DNA from: Bacteroidia bacterium
GTDB lineage: Bacteria > Bacteroidota > Bacteroidia > J057 > JADKCL01
Direction: 5' to 3'
Assembly (NCBI GenBank): GCA_020635905.1
Contig: JACJYV010000001.1
Coordinates: 310,001 to 374,000, forward strand
Length of the DNA stretch: 64,000 bases
Shown here: in pieces, positions 26,769 through 35,760 of the stretch
How the letters are laid out: each line of letters begins with the position of its first letter
Position numbering within the stretch: the stretch's first letter is position 1
Program-made: the position numbers and the translations under genes
The notes under the pieces: model-generated
Told to the model about the DNA's origin: nothing
Databases searched by the model: none
What the model saw: the letters and a program-made list of their open reading frames with translations, nothing else

Positions 26769-28268
26769 TCAGGCTTTGATCCGCTTGATTAACTCATTTG
26801 CAAGAATACGGTTATTACTCAGCCTGGGAAATTTATTTTGTCCGCCTAATTTGCCTGCCGCGCGCATGTAATCTGCGCAGGCATTTTCCTGCAAAACTCT
26901 CAATTGAAGTGGTTTGAGCATATTTCCTTCGCGCAGATCATCGTAATAGGCATTCTGCTTACGGATTTCCGTGTCAAGGGTTTGCACAAAAGCAGTCAGA
27001 TCCAAAGGTTCCTGGTCAAATTCGACCAACCACTCATGAAAAGATTCCCCCTGCTGCTCACTTACCCAGGGGGCAACCGTGAATTCACGCACCTTTCCAC
27101 CCTGGCTTCCACATGCCGCAATCATGGCGCGGTTCACCTCTTCAGAGATAACGTGCTCCCCAAATGCACTGATAAAATGCTTCACCCGACCAGTCACTTT
27201 GAGTTTGAAGGGATTTTTTGAGACAAATTTCACCGTATCTCCAATGTCATAGGCCCAAAGCCCTGCATTGGTGCTCAAAATCAGGGCATATTGCGTCTCC
27301 AGCTCCACTTCAGACAGGGTCAGGCGGGTTGGATTTGCAGATCCGTATTCATTCAGAGGAATAAACTCATAAAAGATGCCCGAATCCGTATTCAAAAGCA
27401 GGCTTCCCTCCTTTTGGGTATCCTGATAGGCAAAAAATCCTTCTGAGGCAGGAAAAACCTCCACAATATCCACTTTATCACCCCAGAAATAATCAAAAAT
27501 GGGCTTATAAGGACTAAAATCGACCCCACCCTGCACAAATAACTGCAAATTGGGCCATTGCTCGAGGGGTTCTTTGCCAAAACGCACCTTCAGACGATCA
27601 AAAAACATCTGCACCCAGGGCGGAATGCCCGAAATCACCCGCAAGTCTTCGCGGGTTGCCTCGTCCAGAATGGCATCCACCTTGGTTTCCCAATCCTCAA
27701 TGGAATTGGTGGCAAAGGTGGGAATGCGATTTTTCAGCAGATAAGCAGGCACAAAATGATTGACAATCCCCGAAAGGCGCCCGACTTTGATGCCATAATC
27801 ATTGGTGTCCACCACGGGGCTACCCGACAAAAACATCATTTTCCCATCCAGAAAGCGGGATTTCCCCGTTTCTGCGATATAAAGGAGCAGGGCATCGCGG
27901 GCAGATTCAACCTGATATTTGATGGAATCGCGGGTGATGGGAATGTACTTGGCACCTGAGGTAGTGCCCGAAGTTTTGGCCAGGTAAAGGGGTTTCCCCG
28001 GCCAGGTGACGTCGGCTTCGCCTTTGTAAATGCGGTCAAACCAGCTTTTGCTGGTTTCGTAATCGGTCACAGGCACGGCCTGCTGAAACTCCTGCACAGT
28101 GCGAATTTTCGCAAAGCCATGTTCACGGCCAAAGGCCGTATTGCGGGCGCGGTGCAGCAATTCTTTCAGCACCTCTGCTTGCACCAAGGCTCCTTCCCGC
28201 GCCGTGCGGGCGATCTGCCTGGCCCGCAGGCGGGCCCAAATTTCAGCTATGGTGCGTTTCAAACTCAT
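26769..28268 (-). CDS. GH3 auxin-responsive promoter family protein (acyl-adenylating enzyme)
   Basis: 499 residues from ATG at 28268 (MSLKRTIAEIWARLRARQIA); ATG at 28307 would add 13 residues without family support. GH3 enzymes activate a carboxylic acid with ATP and join it to an amine; the substrate of bacterial forms is unknown. Motif A YLAKTSGTTSGAKYIPI (ATP), the middle motif VEVFPASEGFFAYQD, and the C-terminal hinge and AMP-binding GLWAYDIGDTVKF and VTGRVKHFISAFGEHVI are all present. Its stop is 5 bases before the dxr start, so it appears to head the gh3-dxr-rseP operon. Confidence 0.9.
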   Translation of the reverse strand: MSLKRTIAEIWARLRARQIARTAREGALVQAEVLKELLHRARNTAFGREHGFAKIRTVQEFQQAVPVTDYETSKSWFDRIYKGEADVTWPGKPLYLAKTSGTTSGAKYIPITRDSIKYQVESARDALLLYIAETGKSRFLDGKMMFLSGSPVVDTNDYGIKVGRLSGIVNHFVPAYLLKNRIPTFATNSIEDWETKVDAILDEATREDLRVISGIPPWVQMFFDRLKVRFGKEPLEQWPNLQLFVQGGVDFSPYKPIFDYFWGDKVDIVEVFPASEGFFAYQDTQKEGSLLLNTDSGIFYEFIPLNEYGSANPTRLTLSEVELETQYALILSTNAGLWAYDIGDTVKFVSKNPFKLKVTGRVKHFISAFGEHVISEEVNRAMIAACGSQGGKVREFTVAPWVSEQQGESFHEWLVEFDQEPLDLTAFVQTLDTEIRKQNAYYDDLREGNMLKPLQLRVLQENACADYMRAAGKLGGQNKFPRLSNNRILANELIKRIKA

Positions 28269-28443
28269 TCCAAACGGCAAAGGTCCGCCTTGTTTTGCGG
28301 ACGACAAACGCCCTCCTTACCCACAGAAGTGGATAAGTCCAGCCTACAAAGATAATTTTGAGAATGCAGATTAAAGGAAGGATTGATCCACAAACTCATT
28401 TTGATTTTGCAGGATTTTTCGCACTTTGGATCACTTTACTTTC

Positions 28444-28565
28444 GGGAACCTCTAAAAACTTCGGGTCACTGCCTGGGACTTGGTTCAGAAATGCTCATTT
28501 ACGGTAGTAATCTGCGCTTTTTTCACCTGCGTCCGCCTTGGTCTTCTTTATTTTTAGAGGTTCCC
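28444..28565 (+). mobile_element. MITE-like element, best-preserved copy C (122 bp)
   Basis: Perfect 15-bp terminal inverted repeats, GGGAACCTCTAAAAA (28444-28458) and TTTTTAGAGGTTCCC (28551-28565). Flanking TTTC on both sides (28440-28443 and 28566-28569) looks like a 4-bp target duplication. Copies lie at 16838-16959 (reverse, same length) and 20876-21000 (eroded). The interior holds a small palindrome AAATGCTCATTT and no ORF. Its right end is only 29 bases before the next gene's ATG. Confidence 0.8.
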
Positions 28566-28594
28566 TTTCAATTGTTTTCCTTTTTAGCCGAATT

Positions 28595-30199
28595 ATGAGT
28601 TCACCAAAAACCTTTTTTCTGATTGGCTTTTTCTGCCTGTTGGTTGGAAAAATTAGCCTTTCCGCCCAAAATGCCCCAACCATTGGCACTGAGGTTGACT
28701 TTCAGGTAAAATTCGGGGAGGAGATTCGCCAGAAACGTGGCGTGGAACTCAAAATCGCGGGGTACGATCAGGATGCAATTTATATCCTGAAATACACCTA
28801 TGGTGGTTTTACTTCTTCAGAAGTGGTGTTGGAAAAGCTCGACAAGAACTACAACATTGTCAAATCCGTGGAATATCCCATGGAGGTAAATCGCAGACGC
28901 AGGGTCGAATTCATTGTGCACATCAATCACCGTTTGTATCTGTTTACTTCCTTCACGGATACGGAATCCCACCAAAATACCCTTTACGTGGAGGAAATCG
29001 ACAAGGAATCCCTGACTTCCAAAGGGGATAAACGCATCGTCTCCATGATTGGGTTTGAGAAAAAATCCCTGGACGGATATTACGATTACGAAATCGCGCG
29101 GGATAAATCACACATTTTGATCTTCGCCAAAACGGAAGCCCGCAAAAAGGACCCGGAAATGTATCATTTCCACGTTTTTAACCGGGATATGCAGGAGGTT
29201 TGGAACCGTAAAGTTGTTTTGAATGACACGGAGGATCGGCTTTTTGTGGTAAAAGACATTGAAGTGGGCAATGACGGAAAGGTGTATCTGATGGCCAAAG
29301 AGTTTAAGGAAAAGCCCAAAGAAAAGAGGAAGGGCAATGTGAATTTTCATTACACCGTTTTGGCCTACCACGACGAAGAAACGCCCGTGCTGGAATATCC
29401 CGTGATGCTGGAGGACAAATTCCTGACCGATATGAACATTGAGATTACGCGGGAAGGAGACATCATTTGTGCAGGTTTTTTTTCCAATAAAGGCACTTAC
29501 AGCATTCGGGGAACCTATTATCTGACCGTGGATGCCCAAACGAAAGGAGTGCGCAGTCAAAGCTTTATGGATTTTGATGTGGATTTTCTGACCCAATTCA
29601 TGCGTCGGGGCCAGGAAAAACGCGTTCGAAGGAAGGAGGCAAAGGGAAAAGAACCCGAAATGTATGAATTTGATATGCGTGACCTGCTGATTCGGGAAGA
29701 CGGTTCTGCCAGCCTGATCGCAGAGCAATATTATGTGGTGGTGATTACTTATACGGATCCCAAAACGGGGTTTACCCGCACTACCTATTACTACTATTAT
29801 AATAATATCATCGTAGTGGACATTGACAAAACTGGCAAGATCAATTGGGCCCGCCAGATTCCCAAGCTTCAGGTCTCGGTAAATGATGGTGGCTTTTATT
29901 CCTCCTTTGCCCACGCCGCCGTGGACAGCGACATTTATTTTGTTTATAACGATTCTAAAAAGAATTATACGGGAAAATATCCCAAAAAGCTGGCCAATTA
30001 CCGGGTTTCAGAAAAGAAGGGCATGACCACCATCATGAAAATTGATGCCGAGGGCAATCTGAGCCGTAGGCCCATGAGTGGCAATGACGAGATTGCCACC
30101 ATCATCCGCCCCAAATTAAGCGAACAAATATCCCCACGGGAATTGCTCCTTTTCGGAATAAGAAAGCGCAAGAATCAATTCGGGGCGGTGACTTTTTAG
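28595..30199 (+). CDS. large secreted hypothetical protein
   Basis: 534 residues from ATG at 28595 (MSSPKTFFLIGFFCLLVGKI signal peptide, cut near SAQ); the in-frame ATG at 28538 lies inside the repeat element and is rejected. The mature part has strand-rich segments that repeat a 'verb-object' pattern (YILKYTYGGFTSSEVVLEKL, YLFTSFTDTESHQNTLYVEE, IIVVDIDKTGKINWARQIPK), which suggests a beta-propeller-like fold. Many Lys/Arg residues lie in the middle. No catalytic motif recognised. Monocistronic: it ends at a bidirectional terminator shared with clpB. Confidence 0.7.
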   Translation: MSSPKTFFLIGFFCLLVGKISLSAQNAPTIGTEVDFQVKFGEEIRQKRGVELKIAGYDQDAIYILKYTYGGFTSSEVVLEKLDKNYNIVKSVEYPMEVNRRRRVEFIVHINHRLYLFTSFTDTESHQNTLYVEEIDKESLTSKGDKRIVSMIGFEKKSLDGYYDYEIARDKSHILIFAKTEARKKDPEMYHFHVFNRDMQEVWNRKVVLNDTEDRLFVVKDIEVGNDGKVYLMAKEFKEKPKEKRKGNVNFHYTVLAYHDEETPVLEYPVMLEDKFLTDMNIEITREGDIICAGFFSNKGTYSIRGTYYLTVDAQTKGVRSQSFMDFDVDFLTQFMRRGQEKRVRRKEAKGKEPEMYEFDMRDLLIREDGSASLIAEQYYVVVITYTDPKTGFTRTTYYYYYNNIIVVDIDKTGKINWARQIPKLQVSVNDGGFYSSFAHAAVDSDIYFVYNDSKKNYTGKYPKKLANYRVSEKKGMTTIMKIDAEGNLSRRPMSGNDEIATIIRPKLSEQISPRELLLFGIRKRKNQFGAVTF

Positions 30200-30230
30200 G
30201 GGAATATTTCTCAATTATCTTTTGCTCCCT

Positions 30231-30266
30231 AAAAAATCCCTCCCGGTCGCACCCGGGAGGGATTTT
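30231..30266. terminator. bidirectional terminator between 28595-30199 and clpB
   Basis: A 14-bp perfect stem (AAAATCCCTCCCGG at 30233-30246 with CCGGGAGGGATTTT at 30253-30266) and 6-base loop lie between two convergent genes. Each strand ends in a T-run. Confidence 0.9.
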
Positions 30267-30287
30267 CAATCAGGGATTCTGCCTTCC

Positions 30288-32903
30288 CTACACTTCCACT
30301 TTCGCGTGGTTCGCGAAAAAGAGCGTGCCGTCGTCGTCCACTTTGATCTCGATCACCTGATCTTTGTCGATGGTGCCGGCCAGAATCTGGCGGGAGAGCT
30401 CGTTGACCACCATTTTTTGCAGCACCCTTTTCAGGGGACGGGCCCCAAACTGCGGGTCGTAGCCCAGATCTGCGATCAGGTTGATGGCGGCTTCTGAGAA
30501 TTCCAGTTCCACCCCCACTTCGGCAAGCTTTTGCTTGAGGAATTCGGCCTGCAACCCAACGATTTGCGCGATCTCCTTGCGGTTCAGCGGGGTGAACACG
30601 ATCATTTCGTCGATTCGGTTGAGGAATTCGGGGCGAATGGTACGCTTGAGCATCTCAAACACTTCGGCCTGCAGGTCGATCATGACCCGTTCGCGGTTGT
30701 TCTCGCTGAGGTCCTTCATGCGCTCCATGATCAGGTGTGAGCCCATGTTGGAGGTCATGATGATGATCGTATTTTTGAAATTCACCACCCGGCCTTTATT
30801 ATCCGTGAGGCGACCGTCGTCGAGCACCTGCAGCAGGATGTTGAAGGTGTCGGGGTGGGCCTTTTCGATCTCGTCGAGCAACACCACGGAGTAGGGACGT
30901 CTGCGTACGGCTTCGGTCAGTTGTCCGCCCTCGTCGTAGCCCACGTAGCCGGGAGGCGCTCCAATCAGGCGGCTCACGCTGTGCTTTTCCTGGTATTCCG
31001 ACATGTCGATGCGGATCATTGCATTTTCGTCGTCGAAGAGGAATTCGGCCAGGGCCTTGGCCAGCTCGGTTTTACCCACCCCGGTCGAGCCGAGGAAGAT
31101 AAACGACCCGATGGGACGGTTGCTGTCCTGAAGTCCAGCACGGCTGCGGCGAATGGCGTCAGAGACAGCTGAAATGGCCTCTTCCTGCCCCACCACGCGG
31201 TGGTGCAGTTCGTCTTCCAGACGCAGAAGTTTCTGGCGCTCGCTTTCCATCATCCTGCTCACAGGTATGCCCGTCCAGCGGGAAACGATGTCGGCGATGT
31301 CTTCAGCCTCCACTTCCTCCTTCAGCATGCGCAATTCTGACTGGAACTCACGCAGCTTCATTTTTCCCTCTTCCACGATTTTTTCCTGCTCCGCGATCTT
31401 GCCGTAGCGGATTTCGGCCACCAACCCAAAGTTGGCGTCGCGCTCTGCCTGCTCGGCCAGGACTTTGAGGTTATCGATTTTTTCCTTGGCCTCGCGAATC
31501 CCGGTGATGATTTCCTTTTCATTCTCCCAGTGGGCCCGCAGACGGTTGCGTTCGTCGGAAATATTGGCGATCTGCTCCTCGATTTCGAGCTGCTTTTTGT
31601 CGTCGTGCTCCCGCTTGAGCACTTCGCGCTCGATTTCCAGGCTTTTGAGCTTGCGCTCGATTTCGTCGAGTTCCTCGGGCATGGAATCCATCTCCAGGCG
31701 GAGTTTGGCGGCAGCCTCATCGATCAGGTCAATGGCCTTGTCGGGCAGGAAACGGTCCGCAATGTAGCGGTTGGAAAGCTCTACCGCTGAGATCAGGGCC
31801 GCATCCGTGATGCGCACCCCGTGGTGAATTTCGTAGCGCTCTTTCAATCCGCGCATGATGGAAACTGCGTCCTCCAGACTGGGTTCGCCCACCAGAACGG
31901 ATTGAAAACGGCGTTCCAGAGCCTTGTCCTTTTCGATGTACTTCTGGTACTCGTCCAGGGTGGTGGCGCCAATGGCCCGCAATTCTCCCCGGGCCAGGGC
32001 AGGTTTGAGGATATTGGCTGCATCCATGGCTCCATCAGCCTTACCCGCACCCACCAGGGTATGGATCTCGTCGATGAAAAGGATGATCTCGCCTTCGGCA
32101 GCCACCACCTCTTTGACCACGGCTTTGAGTCGTTCCTCAAATTCTCCCCTGAACTTAGCTCCTGCAATCAGGGCTCCCATATCCAGAGAATAAATCTGCT
32201 TTTGCTTGAGATTTTCGGGCACGTCGCCCTGAATGATGCGGTGAGCCAGCCCCTCGGCAATGGCGGTTTTTCCCACCCCGGGTTCCCCAATCAGAATGGG
32301 GTTGTTTTTGGTACGGCGGCTGAGAATGTGAAGCACGCGGCGAATTTCCTCTTCCCGACCAATTACGGGATCGAGTTTGCCTTCAGCGGCCAGCTCGTTG
32401 AGGTTGCGGCTGTATTTTTTCAGTGCCTGGTAGGTCGCTTCGGCATTCTGGTCGGTCACCCGACGGTCGCCGCGCACTTCCCTGATTGCGGCAAGCATGT
32501 GTTTTTCGCTCACTCCCTGGTCTTTGAGCAGGGCCCCGGCTTTGGTTTTGGATTTGAGAATCCCCAGCAGGATGTGTTCCAGACTGATGAATTCGTCGTT
32601 CATTTTGCCGGCTTCCTTGTCGGCGAGGTCGAGGGCCTCCTGGAGGGGACGTGACAGAAATTGTCCGCCCGTGGCGCCGTCCACTTTGGGATAGGTGGCG
32701 ATCAGTTCGCCCAGTTTTTGGTCGAGGAAGCCCAGGTTGACTCCCAGTTTTTTCAGGATAAAGGCAACGGTGCTGTCTTCCTCCTGCAGCATCACCTTGA
32801 GCAGGTGACCCGCTTCGATGGCTTGTTGGCGGCTTTCCTTGGCCAGTTGCATGGCGGCCTGGATTGCCTCCTGAGATTTGATTGTATAATTATTGAGGTT
32901 CAT
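30288..32903 (-). CDS. clpB: ATP-dependent disaggregase ClpB
   Basis: 871 residues. ClpB works with DnaK to pull proteins out of aggregates. Seen in order: the N domain (1-145), AAA-1 with Walker A GEPGVGKTAIAEG and Walker B ILFIDEIHTLVGAG, the middle coiled coil (about 410-520) that separates ClpB from ClpA, and AAA-2 with Walker A GSTGVGKTELAKA and Walker B VVLLDEIEKAH, ending in the C-terminal small domain. Length is as expected. Heat-shock regulation is likely for the family but no operator is visible. Monocistronic, closed by the bidirectional terminator. Confidence 0.97.
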   Translation of the reverse strand: MNLNNYTIKSQEAIQAAMQLAKESRQQAIEAGHLLKVMLQEEDSTVAFILKKLGVNLGFLDQKLGELIATYPKVDGATGGQFLSRPLQEALDLADKEAGKMNDEFISLEHILLGILKSKTKAGALLKDQGVSEKHMLAAIREVRGDRRVTDQNAEATYQALKKYSRNLNELAAEGKLDPVIGREEEIRRVLHILSRRTKNNPILIGEPGVGKTAIAEGLAHRIIQGDVPENLKQKQIYSLDMGALIAGAKFRGEFEERLKAVVKEVVAAEGEIILFIDEIHTLVGAGKADGAMDAANILKPALARGELRAIGATTLDEYQKYIEKDKALERRFQSVLVGEPSLEDAVSIMRGLKERYEIHHGVRITDAALISAVELSNRYIADRFLPDKAIDLIDEAAAKLRLEMDSMPEELDEIERKLKSLEIEREVLKREHDDKKQLEIEEQIANISDERNRLRAHWENEKEIITGIREAKEKIDNLKVLAEQAERDANFGLVAEIRYGKIAEQEKIVEEGKMKLREFQSELRMLKEEVEAEDIADIVSRWTGIPVSRMMESERQKLLRLEDELHHRVVGQEEAISAVSDAIRRSRAGLQDSNRPIGSFIFLGSTGVGKTELAKALAEFLFDDENAMIRIDMSEYQEKHSVSRLIGAPPGYVGYDEGGQLTEAVRRRPYSVVLLDEIEKAHPDTFNILLQVLDDGRLTDNKGRVVNFKNTIIIMTSNMGSHLIMERMKDLSENNRERVMIDLQAEVFEMLKRTIRPEFLNRIDEMIVFTPLNRKEIAQIVGLQAEFLKQKLAEVGVELEFSEAAINLIADLGYDPQFGARPLKRVLQKMVVNELSRQILAGTIDKDQVIEIKVDDDGTLFFANHAKVEV

Positions 32904-33356
32904 ATCAATTTATTCCTTTCTTCAAATTAACTCCATTTCGCATTCAAAAAACCGACCATGAATCCATTTCAGGCCATAATGGCTGTTTTTTATGTCGGAA
33001 TGGCAGGAAATTTTGCCGAATTAGCAGGTGGGTATCTGATGGGAGAATTGGAAGGTGGGTTTTGTAACGCTAAGGTCGCAAAGTTTTTTGGGCCCTCCCG
33101 AATACTTTCGGGATTACGTGGGTTGCGGTGGTTCCGAAAGCATTCGGAATACGCCAAGCTGGACGTTTAAATTGCATTTTGTCTTTGCGTTCTTTGCACC
33201 CTTCAACCCACGAAACGCGGAATACAACCCCTTTGCGCCCTTTGCGTGACCTTTCATTCCAAATCCCCATTAGCTATTTCACGCCCGAAAAGTTGAATCT
33301 TATTCCCCAAAGCCCGACCTTCGCTCCGGGAACAAATTCCCTTTTCAGGAGCAGCT
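32904..33356. other. intergenic stretch largely made of dispersed repeat R1
   Basis: No convincing gene. Positions 33064-33252 form repeat R1, a diverged copy of the R family also at 34221, 46759, 46931 and 47113. It holds TTTTTTGGGCCC, two short palindromes (33097-33112 and 33133-33148), the core AACCCACGAAACGCGGAA and the end CCCTTTGCGTGACC. Short open frames here have no start context or family support. Confidence 0.65.
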
Positions 33357-34100
33357 ATGCTGGAAAAACTCAATCGTAAAAGTTTTATCATCGTGGTGGG
33401 GCGCGCCAACAGCGGCACCCGCATCATTCCCCAGGTGCTGAATGCAGCCGGGGTGTATGTGGGCGAGCCTCTGAATGTGGCCCTTGACCTGCTGCCTGTG
33501 GACGACATTTATGCCGCCTGCAGGATTTTCGGGCCGGAAGTTAAGTATCTGGGCCGCCACAACTGGGACTTTACCCGGGTGTGTGAGATGGAGATTCCCC
33601 CTGAATTTCTGACCCGGCTGGAAAACTACCTGGCTCCTTTGATTCAGTCTGAAAGCGAATTTGTAGCCTGGAAAATTCCCAATAATAACCTCATTTACCC
33701 CTGGCTGACCCGGATTTTCCCCCAGGCCTCCTTTATTCACTGGATGCGCAACCCGGAGGGGAATTGCATCAAAATGATGGGCATCGACCGGCTGGAAAAA
33801 TGGAATATCAAGGCCCGAAAGTACTATTTCCACGAATGGAATTATAAAATGCGGGCCGTTAGCTGGAAATATCATTTTGATATTGTCAACGATACCCCCA
33901 GGCCGCAGAACTTCCTGCAAATCCGCTTTGAGGACTATGTTCTGCAACAGGAGAAAACCCGTCCCCTGGTGAGTGAATTTGTGGGTCTTGAGCTGGAGCC
34001 GGTCGAACTCAAAGCAAGTAAAGCTGGCCCCTGGTCGGACAAATACTACAAACGTTATCCCTTTCTGCGTTCGGCGATGGACAAATTGGGTTATAAATGA
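33357..34100 (+). CDS. sulfotransferase family protein
   Basis: 247 residues. The N-terminal FIIVVGRANSGTRIIPQVL resembles the 5'-phosphosulfate-binding loop of PAPS-dependent sulfotransferases, and FIHWMRNPEGNCIKMMG resembles the 3'-phosphate-binding motif (R and S/N pair). FLQIRFEDYVLQQEKT is the usual RYEDL-like segment ahead of the C-terminal helix. It would transfer sulfate from PAPS to a carbohydrate or similar acceptor. Acceptor unknown. The gene stands alone between two copies of the R repeat, which hints at an accessory locus. Confidence 0.7.
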   Translation: MLEKLNRKSFIIVVGRANSGTRIIPQVLNAAGVYVGEPLNVALDLLPVDDIYAACRIFGPEVKYLGRHNWDFTRVCEMEIPPEFLTRLENYLAPLIQSESEFVAWKIPNNNLIYPWLTRIFPQASFIHWMRNPEGNCIKMMGIDRLEKWNIKARKYYFHEWNYKMRAVSWKYHFDIVNDTPRPQNFLQIRFEDYVLQQEKTRPLVSEFVGLELEPVELKASKAGPWSDKYYKRYPFLRSAMDKLGYK

Positions 34101-34220
34101 AAACTTCGATTTGAGGAGTTTGGGTTGAAGGAATTTTGATGCCCTAAAGGGTGACAGTTGGGGTGGATCTCAATCGCATGCGCGTAAACTTAGTAGAAAA
34201 TCGAGCCTAAAAGATTAGTA

Positions 34221-34432
34221 ACGCAATCCCGCAACGAAGTCGCTCCCTTGGAAATAGCTACACGGGAGCGCCAAGATTTTTGGGCCCATATGGCGTTGGT
34301 TGGAATGGCAAATACCGAAAGCGTTCGGTACGCCAAGCTGGACAAGATTATTTCCTTTCAGCCCTGCGCTCTTTGCTCCCTTCAACCCACGAAACGCGGA
34401 AAACAACCCCTTTGCGGCCTCTGCGTGACCTC
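34221..34432. repeat. dispersed repeat R2
   Basis: A member of the R family: GCGCCAAGATTTTTGGGCCC, a palindrome ACCGAAAGCGTTCGGT (34314-34329), the core CAACCCACGAAACGCGGAAA and the end TTTGCGGCCTCTGCGTGACC. The rest of the 34101-34555 gap shows nothing else coding. Confidence 0.7.
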
Positions 34433-34496
34433 TCCCCCATAAGTTGGCGCCCATGATCTCAGCCAGAATAGCACATTTTTCAAAAATATTCGTAAA

Positions 34497-34527
34497 TTAA
34501 GCTAAGATTAAGTTAGTGTTAGCTTAA
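34497..34527. promoter_or_regulatory. inverted repeat upstream of the SRPBCC gene
   Basis: TTAAGCTA (34497-34504) and TAGCTTAA (34520-34527) form a perfect 8-bp inverted repeat with 15 bases between, about 28 bases before the ATG at 34556. It has the size of an operator or a hairpin in the leader. No regulator gene is next to it. Confidence 0.35.
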
Positions 34528-34555
34528 TCTGTATGGTTCAACCAATAAAGTTGGC

Positions 34556-35122
34556 ATGAGATCTACCCTTGCTGAAGAGGTCAAATGGCACGAAGGTTTA
34601 CCCTGGCCTGAGACAACCCACTCGGTTATCATCGACCTCGACCCTGTCAATGCAGCCGCAATTTTTGCCGATGCAAATTCCCACAAAGAATTCAATCCCA
34701 ATGTTTTAAGGTGCGAAGTGACGCGCCAACTCTCCCCGACCGAATATCACCTCTTTTACAAGCTGAAGGTTCCCTTCCCCATCATTTCCACCACCTACAC
34801 GACCCACAATCTGCTCGAAACCCTGGAAGACGGGAGTTACCGCACTTCGTGGTCGTTTGTGGAAGCGGAGGAATCGCGGGATATGTCGGGCAGCGTGACC
34901 TTTACCCCGCACGACGGACGCACCCTGATGACCTATAATAATCTGGTGGTGCCCAAGAACGGCCTGGCCGGCCTGTTTGCCAGCAGGGCGGTCAAAGAAA
35001 TCGGCGAAACGGTGGTGACCATTGCGGATTATCTGAGTTCGTACCAAAACCGGGAATGCCCCGAACTGGCCAGGCGGCGAATGTCCTTTCTGAGCCGGGT
35101 GGACGCGGCGGGAGCGGCCTGA
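34556..35122 (+). CDS. SRPBCC (START-like) family protein
   Basis: 188 residues. The helix-grip pattern of SRPBCC proteins is visible: IDLDPVNAAAIFADANSHKE, EVTRQLSPTEYHLFYKLKVP, SYRTSWSFVEAEESRDMSGS and GRTLMTYNNLVVPKNGLAG. Proteins of this fold bind lipids or other hydrophobic ligands, or act as coenzyme Q-type helpers (polyketide cyclase-like). The C-terminal 30 residues are basic and unlike the fold. No signal peptide, so it is cytosolic. Tail to tail with the 35131 gene, 8 bases apart. Ligand unknown. Confidence 0.65.
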   Translation: MRSTLAEEVKWHEGLPWPETTHSVIIDLDPVNAAAIFADANSHKEFNPNVLRCEVTRQLSPTEYHLFYKLKVPFPIISTTYTTHNLLETLEDGSYRTSWSFVEAEESRDMSGSVTFTPHDGRTLMTYNNLVVPKNGLAGLFASRAVKEIGETVVTIADYLSSYQNRECPELARRRMSFLSRVDAAGAA

Positions 35123-35130
35123 GGAAGGGA

Positions 35131-35532
35131 TCAGGCTAAGCGAAGCTTGTAAGGATTCGAGATTGAAACCATTCCAAATCGTTTCAAGAGTGCGACCTCG
35201 TTGTCGGCTGGGATTTTTTCTTTTTCCAGGGTTTCACGAATCCTGGGTTGTCCCAATCCGGGTATGCGAATTCGAAAAAAAGGCCAAAGCGTTTCACTTA
35301 CGTATTCCTTATCAAGGTCTGAAAATCCTGTAATCAGGTTGTATTCGTCACTTACCGCCTTGAATTCTTCAGCATAGTGAAACTTCCATAATCCATTCCC
35401 GCAACTCAGAATTCCCACCAAAATTCCATCTACAGATAATTCAAAGGAAGCTTGCTCCTCTTTTGGCAGTTGAGTAGATGTATCTTGTTCGCCTTTGCTG
35501 AAAAGTGATTTTATTTTATTGAGAATCTCCAT
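35131..35532 (-). CDS. HipA-N-like small protein (tentative)
   Basis: 133 residues from ATG at 35532. The core carries SFELSVDGILVGILSCGNGL, a region around LWPFFRIRIPGLGQPRIRET, and EVALLKRFGMVSISNPYKLR. This layout (short strand repeats, then LWPFF...RIP and a final LLKRFG...NP) is like proteins annotated as HipA N-terminal-domain-like. I cannot confirm a toxin-antitoxin role, and no HipA kinase is adjacent. The locus is visibly richer in A+T than the core genes around it. Confidence 0.5.
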   Translation of the reverse strand: MEILNKIKSLFSKGEQDTSTQLPKEEQASFELSVDGILVGILSCGNGLWKFHYAEEFKAVSDEYNLITGFSDLDKEYVSETLWPFFRIRIPGLGQPRIRETLEKEKIPADNEVALLKRFGMVSISNPYKLRLA

Positions 35533-35760
35533 GTAGACCTCCCTGACTTTACCAAATCTCTCGTTAATTAATTCTATTCCTCAATTATCCTTGTTCGTTC
35601 TGTTCATTTACCTAAAATCAAATAAATTCTTGACGAGGAAAGCATTACCCAAAATGCAGAAGTTTGAACTTCCTTACAATTTCCATTTTTCCGCTGAAAA
35701 TTCTATCTTAAATAATCCCCCAGAATTGTCATATCCGATAAATTCAATATAATTCTGCAA

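Noticed and set aside
35131..35532. HipA-type toxin-antitoxin pair
   Set aside because: The protein is too small for a HipA kinase, and no HipB-like DNA-binding gene is next to it.
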